Position numbers and translations under genes: made by a program
The notes under the pieces: model-generated
Databases searched by the model: none
What the model saw: only the letters and a program-made list of their open reading frames with translations
What the model was told of the DNA's origin: nothing
Source: Lingula anatina
Taxonomy: Eukaryota; Brachiopoda; Lingulata; Lingulida; Lingulidae
DNA length: 37,178 nt
Direction of reading: 5' to 3'
Assembly: GCF_001039355.2 (NCBI RefSeq)
Contig: NW_019775384.1
Location: forward strand, 372,011-409,188
In this document: piece after piece, positions 31,001 through 37,178 of the stretch
Layout: each line of letters begins with the position of its first letter
Position numbering within the stretch: the stretch's first letter is position 1

Positions 31001-34000
31001 CGCTACTCATTGCTTAATTGGATTTAGTACTTATCCAACTGCACCAGGTACATATGAACAATTAAAGTAAAATGTCCTTGAGTTGTAAATGAAACGAGAA
31101 GAAAGGTTATCCAAATCAAGTGACAGGCCAACTTTTAATTTAGATACTATCAGACTGGCCCGGCAGCGAGGCAATGGCGCCAAATAAAGACCACGAGAAA
31201 GCCATAAAGATCAATCCTGATAGTCAAAACTTCCTCAGTGTCACAAGTATGGAGCATCCTGACGTCAACAGGTTCTATGACAGGTGAGCTTATGATATCA
31301 TAACGACCATAAGGACGTCAAATATTATGGAGGTTAAGTACTGACGCCATGAGCTCTTACCGTTCTGACTTGCTTGCAATAATAACACCCTTTAAAAACA
31401 CAAGTTTCAGTTCTTTTTTTTTTTTTTTGTAATTTTTCTTTTTTGTGTCTGAAACGCTAATAAATGATGATATTCTCTTATTGGTTTTTATTCCAGATTC
31501 CTGTACTCTCTAAATGTTCCTCACACCGTCAATGTCATCAATATGATGCCAAAGCACAGGGAAAAATCGAAAGAGGGTAAGGCATATGAATTTCAGAGTC
31601 AATCTCAACTTTTGAGGTAAAACGTATAAACTGGGATTATTATGACGTTCTGTTATTCAGCATTATCTAAATGCTTGTTTCTCTCTAGCTTTGAGTGTAT
31701 TTACATGTAGTATAGTTGGTCGCTCGTAATATTTGATTTTTACGACACGGCGATATAAGTAGTATTTCGCCCCTAACTACAGGGAAATGACTGTATAAAT
31801 AGGTGTGTTAACTTTGGTTGCGTTCTATCACTTTTTTCGACGACAGCACCCTCCAGTCGTTTGCGGAGGCACTTCCAGCTGCCTGCTATACAGAAATGCC
31901 CCAGTGGCTGGTGCATAGCCTGTGCATCTGAACGGCACGGTCAGCATACTTGCCGTACAGCAAAGGGCTATAGTAAGATGACTAATACATGGCATAGTGC
32001 ATGCTTATGAGTCCTTGACCCTGTTGCATGACCTTGACGTTGAACTTTTGACCTTGACCTGCAATGGTATGAAGGTTTCTCTTTGAGCAATTGCCAAGTG
32101 GTCGTTATGTTTGATTCCAAGCAATTTTCATTTGAGAAAATTCATTACACTGTGATTTGTAAGTTGAAAACCTCTTTACAAAGAATGCACCATAGTATAA
32201 CTTGTACATAGATAATGAATGTTTCACACGAGGAAAATGAGTTTTGCAGAAGATGCATGAACATAAATTATCTATCTTGTTGCACGTTAAAGAAGCACAT
32301 CTGCAGTTTTTCAACACCTGGCTAACTAAAACCGTTTTAAGATCTAAACCACAAGATGGACGATTTGGCAAGCGCTTAAATCATGCTAAAAATAGCATGT
32401 TATTCTCCAGTCAGTTTAACCACTATCTCGTCTTCACAATTTTTAAAGTTAAAATTCACAGCGCGTGGATAAAACTTAACGGAGAGCTGGCGATTTCTGA
32501 AGTCCACATTTTAAACACGGTTTTAGTTCTGCGGTCCATGGTGCACAAGGTGCATGTTCGCATGATGACACTGCATGAAGAGACGGTACACAGCGGATCC
32601 AGGATCTCAAAACGAAAAATTGATGGGGTGCATAATGTTTTATCTTCCTCCTTCTAAATTAAGAACTTTAATTAACTGCCAACCCTCGCCTGGCAGGGGC
32701 GTTGACTGAAACCGAATTTCCTTTACTTTAATCCTGGGTCAGCCACGCCCTGCCACGCCCTGCCCAGCCCCGCTTTGCTCCGCCCCTTTCCTGGATCCGC
32801 CTTTTCACAGTTGTAAGTTGTAGTGGCATGGGTGTATTTCATATGCATGTTAGGTTTGTTTTATCCTAGTTACGTGTGATACATCGTTGTTACATGTGAT
32901 ACAACGTTTTACAACACTGTCAATCGTTTTGTGTCCGAGTTTTGAAAATTTTAAGAATGGTACTAGGAGCAAAAAGGGTATTTATTGTCAATATATTTAT
33001 TGGTGTGTTTATCTTTTTTTTCATTTTCATTGATTTTATTAAATCTTTGGCACATGTTTTGATAATTCATATTGACTGGCCTATTTTAGAACCGATGCCT
33101 CATGGCAAGGGATACGAATCTCCCATGAAGTTCTTACATCACCAAACCGAGGGCGCCAAATCTGCTGGTACTCCGACTTCTTTCCGCTGTGGATCAACTA
33201 CGTCATATACCAGTAGGGCTGCGCAGAGGAGGAAAGAGTATGGAAATAACCTCAGACGACATCTAAGTGAAACTAGACCTAAAACAACTAGTGAAATTTT
33301 AGGTAAATATTTTTCACATAATTTCTTGTGTTTCTAAAATAAGCGTGTCATACATGTATCACTTGGCATGCTAACGTTAAGATGTTTATATCTTGGCCAA
33401 TGCATGATTAATATATTCTACCTTAAAATTCGTGGTCAAAAGGTGTTTAACAAAGTTAAGAAAGTAACGTTTTTTAGATAAACCTGTATGGAAAGATGGA
33501 AAATCGTTGTGGTGTACTTATTTTGGTAAATGTGTGATTTTTTTTATTCGACAAGCCAACTTGTACAAAAGCCTACAGCAAAAGCATCAACAAAACCGTC
33601 CAATCACGTGTAATGAGACGCGTATGCCCAGACAAACCAGCTTAGACAGTGACACAATTAGGTCCTCGATTTCGCTTGATGACGTCAGTACAAGCGCGTC
33701 CAGACAGTTGAAGGAGGTTCGATTGACGTCATCGTCGACATCACAAGCTTCAAGAGACACTCTGCTTACCAAATCGCAAAACGCCGACGGATCTATACCA
33801 AGGACAAAAGAGTCAAGGAACTGTCAACTTGGGCTTTCAAGTGGACAACATTTGAGGACGCTCAGTGCGAGTAAGCCAATGACACGATCACAAAGTGCGG
33901 GCACGAGGTCGTCATCTAGTCGAAATTCTTCTATTGCAGTATTTCAGCCAATTAATGTTAAGGAAGCCCCACGGATGTATTACAGGTGATATATTTGATA

Positions 34001-34283
34001 GTAATAAGCAGTACTTTACATGTACTTTTGATAGTAAGATCACGCACTCTTTTTTTTTCTACGTTTACCAGGTTTACCAGTATCTATTTCAAGGCACGTG
34101 ATTCTGAGCAGCATCTTTGCGTCTTTCTGTTTAAAATTTTTTGAAAATGTTTTATTAGAGGGAGTCTGTAACTGTATATTATTGGAATGCCTATAATATT
34201 TTCTCTTTTCTAGGCCTTGGATGGGAGACAAGCTACCTGTAGCTGAGATACCACAACGGAAACCGACACCGGCGTTTTACTGA
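26783..34283 (+). CDS. TPR-repeat protein with long Ser/Thr-rich basic tail
   Basis: Eleven exons join in frame: 26783-26884, 28827-28916, 29173-29280, 29639-29723, 30330-30391, 30719-30859, 31144-31283, 31497-31576, 33090-33302, 33556-33985, 34214-34283, giving 506 residues. The start is the first ATG of the frame at 26783; a second lies three codons later. Three TPR-like units are visible: residues about 67-100 (YYSLGWALQQVGEHTKAVKA), 115-147 (AKRAFAYAKSGDLKNALKDA) and 150-183 (VYCIRALVRNSRGEEVLALQ). TPRs are protein-protein adaptors. The last 230 residues are low-complexity Ser/Thr/Arg-rich and probably disordered, ending in a compact Pro-rich motif (RPWMGDKLPVAEIPQRKP). I cannot name the family; a scaffold or ciliary role is only possible. 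The exon starting at 33556 has a weak acceptor (cgacaag) but the frame fits. Confidence 0.85.
26901..26942. repeat. (CT)n microsatellite
   Basis: CT tract beginning about 16 nt after the first TPR-gene donor at 26885. Confidence 0.95.
27992..28062. repeat. Compound (CT)n(AC)n microsatellite
   Basis: CT repeats 27992-28031 pass directly into AC repeats to 28062, in the first intron of the TPR gene. A C-run and A-run follow at about 28472-28490. Confidence 0.95.
29437..29479. repeat. (ATGA)n(ATCA)n compound microsatellite
   Basis: ATGA units switch to ATCA units near 29454, in an intron of the TPR gene. Confidence 0.9.
29768..29921. repeat. Fold-back element built of GGTTCATTGGTCCGAA units
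   Basis: The left arm starts CGATAGTCCGAAGGTTC and repeats the 16-bp word GGTTCATTGGTCCGAA in tandem (about 29779-29810), with another copy at 29846-29862. The right arm is the inverted complement and ends GGACTATCG at 29921. The whole 154 bp would fold into a long hairpin with a short AT-rich interior. It sits in the TPR-gene intron between exons ending 29723 and starting 30330. It is probably a non-autonomous DNA transposon with subterminal repeats. Confidence 0.8.
31577..33089 (+). other. Large intron of the TPR gene
   Basis: No exon found between the donor at 31577 and the acceptor ending at 33089. It contains two TGACCTTGAC words (about 32028-32037 and 32049-32059), which resemble extended nuclear-receptor half-sites but also a common invertebrate simple repeat, and a GC-rich cgccctgcc/cgccct repeat patch at 32745-32800. 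Confidence 0.6.
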
Positions 34284-34291
34284 GTGCAACA

Positions 34292-34297
34292 AATAAA
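34292..34297 (+). terminator. Candidate polyadenylation signal of the TPR gene
   Basis: AATAAA begins only 9 nt after the stop codon at 34281-34283. It would give an extremely short 3' UTR; a more distal signal is possible. Confidence 0.4.
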
Positions 34298-34663
34298 GAC
34301 TCGGAGATGTTTATTTTAATGTAGAACACATCCGGGTGCTGTTGCATCTGGAAACGCCTGTACTCGTTAGTGGCAGGGATCGATATGTTTCTCGAGGCTG
34401 TGTCTACGGAGAGCAGTGTCCATGTCGATATTAAAATTGCGCCCCAGTTTTACCATTTGACATAATTTTGCACAACTTTGCTATAAAATCATGTTAAAAC
34501 TGCGGGTCATTTGCGTTTTAAAATATGTCAGTTTAACACATCAAGACACTAAAATGACAGTGCCCTCTTTAAGTGGCGCCCAGGGCACGTGCAATGCCCT
34601 AGACACGCCATGTAACGTATGTATGTTGCTACATGAAAGCACTGTTCCTGTTGACTTCTAGAA

Positions 34664-35216
34664 CAGGCCTTCCCAACTACCAGACTCGGCACCTAAGGAT
34701 CCTGAATTAACCGGTATATCGGACCACGCTACCCGTTTTCAAGGTGTGTGTCAGATCGCATTTCGGAGTATCATACCCCAGAACAAATTTTGTAGCATGA
34801 CTGCGGGCTCATCCACGCTCGGCTGAACAATCTTAAACTGTACTCTTACTTTAGAGTACTCTATTTTATTGTCTCTATGGGGATATATGGGGACTTTACG
34901 ACATTCGGTTTGAATGTTTTAACCACTTTTGATAGGGCTTTTTTACATTGCATTAGATTAATGTGGCAGTCTAAGGTGCATCTAGGTGGCTTTCAAATTT
35001 ATGCACCCGGTTTTAAAATCATATGGTGATTTTACGACAATCGTTTACTATCCAATCAAGGTGACAGCCGAGCATGCCAGGGCTCATCCTGTCGGTGTTC
35101 TGGCTGATACTCCGAAATGCGATCTGACACACACCTTGAAAACGGGTAGTGTGGTCCGATATACCGGTTAATTCAGGATCCTTAGGTGCCGAGTCTGGTA
35201 GTTGGGTAGGCCTGTA
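34664..35216. repeat. Long inverted repeat, about 110-bp arms, 98% identical by eye
   Basis: The left arm 34664-34773 is repeated in inverted orientation at 35106-35216 with about two substitutions. More diverged pairing continues inward (CCAGAACA and GCTCGGCTG words). The roughly 330-bp spacer contains two similar phrases (ggggactttacgacattcgg, tggtgattttacgacaatcg). No ORF with support. Either a recent fold-back/MITE insertion or an inverted duplication. Confidence 0.85.
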
Positions 35217-35229
35217 GAACATGCATGTT

Positions 35230-36400
35230 GCCATTTGGACAAGATTTGATGAACTATTTTTATGCAAATACCAGTTAACTACCGATGAAATTCTTAACGT
35301 GTCGGTTCTGCACGACAATTGTCAATCCCGAAAAGCGTTTATATTATGGAGATAAATGTACTTTATTCTCATTTTCCAGCTTCTCCTCTTAAAACCTTTT
35401 GCCATGACATGATTTTCTATCAACTTCATACATATTATTATTATATTATTATGATTATATTCGTACATGCAAGTCAAATTTCTGAATCCTATTTAAGTAA
35501 CCTTCACCATAAAGAGATTTGTAATCATGATATAGCAGACAACATAACTTCGTTTAAATGGCATCTTAAAAATCCACTCAAGCCCAATTATAACAAAACT
35601 GTTATATTATATGACATTTATAAAACTCATCTACCTTTAAATTGTTAAAAATTAAATTATATTGATATTTTTTGGAAAAATAGACATATCATGCAACAAA
35701 CTTAAAAGAATGTATGAACCTAAGTTAAGAGTAAATATAAACTACAAAATACCCTAAAAATCACAGATATGAAAGATTGCAGTAAAGCTAAGAATCAATA
35801 GTCTTACCTCATCAAATATCACAATATATTTATGAACATATCAATTCCACACAAATTATCCATACCAGTGTCTAACTGGTAAAATGTGATCACAGAAAAT
35901 GAAAAACAAAGGTAAACAGATACACCATACATAACATACACATGACTGTGGGGGATAATGACAGGTCTGAAATGTGATATACGTATGTGGAGTATTTTGC
36001 AGAAAATTATACTAAACAAACCGTTTGTTTTATGTATACAACAATGGACAATATACATGGACAAGTACATGCACTATACATTGTCAGGAAAATGTGTGTG
36101 AAGTATTTAGTATGTGGTAGAGTACAAATGAACATTGTACACTGTACATGTACGAAAATGGAAATTTAGCTAAGTATTGTACTGTATGTAAGCAAATAAT
36201 ATGATAATTCACGACATTCAAAAGGCAAAAATCTGCCAAAAATAAGCTTTTAAAAAAGCATGTATACTGAAAACATTAATATCTGCTATTCAAATAAAAG
36301 ACTAAAACAATGGTATATATATCATTTTCTTAACTAATATAATATATGTGTGCACATGAAAAAAAAAAAAAAAAAAAAAAAAAAAGCCTCATAACCCTAA
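35230..36400. other. Intergenic and probable 3' UTR of the PARP3-like gene (minus)
   Basis: AT-rich with no coding evidence. An A-run of 27 (36359-36385) lies 24 nt past the PARP3-like stop codon, as a T-run on the coding strand. Confidence 0.5.
36359..36385. repeat. A27 homopolymer
   Basis: Twenty-seven A; a T-run in the presumptive 3' UTR of the minus-strand gene. Confidence 0.9.
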
Positions 36401-36408
36401 ATGCATTC

Positions 36409-36581
36409 CTAATACATTTTCAACTTCAAAAGAAATCTTATCCTATTCTGGCTCTCCTTATAGACTAGATATTCACTCTGGGAAAAATAACTGTCCTTGT
36501 ACTTGTCCTGTGGAACGGGATTCCCCACAGGTATGGTGATAGTGCGGCCTTCTATTTCCATGGTCTTGTCTTTTTTAGGGT
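36409..36581 (-). CDS. PARP3: Last coding exon of a PARP3-like ADP-ribosyltransferase (partial gene)
   Basis: Minus-strand exon from an attacag acceptor (exon starts at 36581, phase 1) to the TAG stop at 36409-36411, encoding 56 residues plus the junction codon. The end SYFSQSEYLVYKESQNRIRF matches the C-terminal strand of the PARP catalytic domain, and the segment before it (EIEGRTITIPVGNPVP) matches vertebrate PARP3 in order and spacing (human FSQSEYLIYQESQ). PARP3 is a nuclear mono-ADP-ribosyltransferase acting at DNA breaks. Only the C-terminal tip of the fold is here; the catalytic H-Y-E residues lie in exons beyond the right edge. Confidence 0.85.
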
Positions 36582-37178
36582 CTGTAATTGAGAATACAAT
36601 AATTCAAGTTTTGTTCATCAAAATCATATTTTTGTTTTGTTTTCACAATTCTAACATTTTAAATTCTAGCAAACTGCATGGGATAAAAGTATCTGTAGCT
36701 ATAGTTACATTGTCCAAGACATAAAAACCTCAAATGAGAATATCATCTAAAGTCATAAAATATTATTTTAACAGAAATAATAATAATAATAACATCAACA
36801 ACATAATATCATTATATTCATTATCAATTCTTTTTGGTAGGCAAGGGCTGAAAATATTAAAATTTGGTGTTTATAGACAATCAATTTTGTATGGAGAATC
36901 CATGCCATATTTCTATTCTTTATTTCTTAGGAGGGTGCGAGTAATTGGGAAATGTCACCACGACTTGGCCTCATTCCTAGCACACCAGCAAGTTATACTA
37001 TATCATACACTTCACTATATGTATACCATACCATACAATGTTGACATATTCAAAGGGGCAGATCCAGAGATATTTTCTGGGTCTTCCAAATTATCTTTGT
37101 TGATCCATCCTCCATTTTTGACCCATTTTCCACCAGAAAATATAGATGTCACTAAATGTAAATTAGAAAATTCTGATC
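36582..37178 (-). other. Intron of the PARP3-like gene, no exon recognised
   Basis: A minus-strand open stretch near 37030-37140 reads FSGGKWVKNGGWINKDNLED, but it does not resemble PARP and similar ctggatccgcccct-like wording occurs elsewhere in the window, so it looks like repeat DNA. An AAT-rich tract lies at about 36773-36793. Confidence 0.45.

Noticed and set aside
32028-32059. TGACCTTGAC words as nuclear-receptor response elements
   Set aside because: Intronic, only two copies, and the word is a common simple repeat in invertebrate genomes; no promoter context.
32244-32657. 137-codon plus-strand frame in the large TPR-gene intron
   Set aside because: It lies in the 31577-33089 intron; including it would break the phase between the flanking exons, and no domain is visible.
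37030-37140. Minus-strand stretch reading GGKWVKNGGWINKDNLED as a possible PARP exon
   Set aside because: It does not match any PARP3 segment and resembles ctggatccgcccct-type repeat DNA also seen near 32786.
1-37178. CRISPR array or bacterial operon
   Set aside because: The window is spliced eukaryotic DNA; the repeats at 9175-10158 are unevenly spaced hairpins with variable stems, not a spacer-repeat array.

Overview
This window is nuclear DNA from a spliced, AT-rich animal genome. It holds GT-AG introns, polyadenylation signals, microsatellites and an assembly gap of 91 N. The first gene encodes a mytilectin-type lectin fused to an aerolysin-like domain. From memory that architecture is known from mussels and reported in brachiopods, so a lophotrochozoan (bivalve or brachiopod) is the best guess; species is not determinable here.

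Layout, left to right. (1) 0.8-4.2 kb, + strand: a two-exon secreted lectin/aerolysin-like gene with a TATA box; its intron carries a 219-bp MITE-like element. (2) 4.2-8.5 kb: gene-poor, with a short minus-strand ORF, a second MITE-like element and a decayed CR1/L2-type LINE (minus strand, YADD still readable). (3) 8.5-10.2 kb: a GC-richer accessory block, the most unusual part of the window. It has a 5'-truncated ORF, two histone-mRNA-like stem-loops, at least ten small hairpins with an invariant CGAGA-type loop but co-varying stems, a 77-bp tandem duplication and a complete consensus type I hammerhead ribozyme. (4) 10.8-11.0 kb: one orphan coding-looking exon on the minus strand. (5) 12.6-21.3 kb, + strand: a CLCA-family metalloprotease/VWA membrane protein of at least 13 exons, with an intact tRNA-Gly(CCC) gene antisense in an intron. 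(6) 21.6-23.3 kb, + strand: a three-exon single-pass membrane protein of unknown function, with a uORF overlapping its start codon, followed by a degenerate tRNA-Gly(UCC)-like gene (minus). (7) 26.8-34.3 kb, + strand: an eleven-exon TPR protein with a Ser/Thr-rich basic tail; an intron holds a fold-back repeat. (8) 34.6-35.2 kb: a near-perfect inverted repeat of about 110-bp arms. (9) 36.4-36.6 kb, minus strand: the last coding exon of a PARP3-like ADP-ribosyltransferase whose remainder lies beyond the right edge.

The host genes look like ordinary neighbours with no shared pathway visible. The coherent 'system' candidate is the 8.5-10.2 kb element, where a self-cleaving ribozyme, histone-type 3'-end hairpins and a covarying hairpin array lie together in the same orientation as a short coding region. 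I suggest a ribozyme-bearing, RNA-structured retroelement (Penelope-like or retrozyme-like in its ribozyme); the family assignment is inference.
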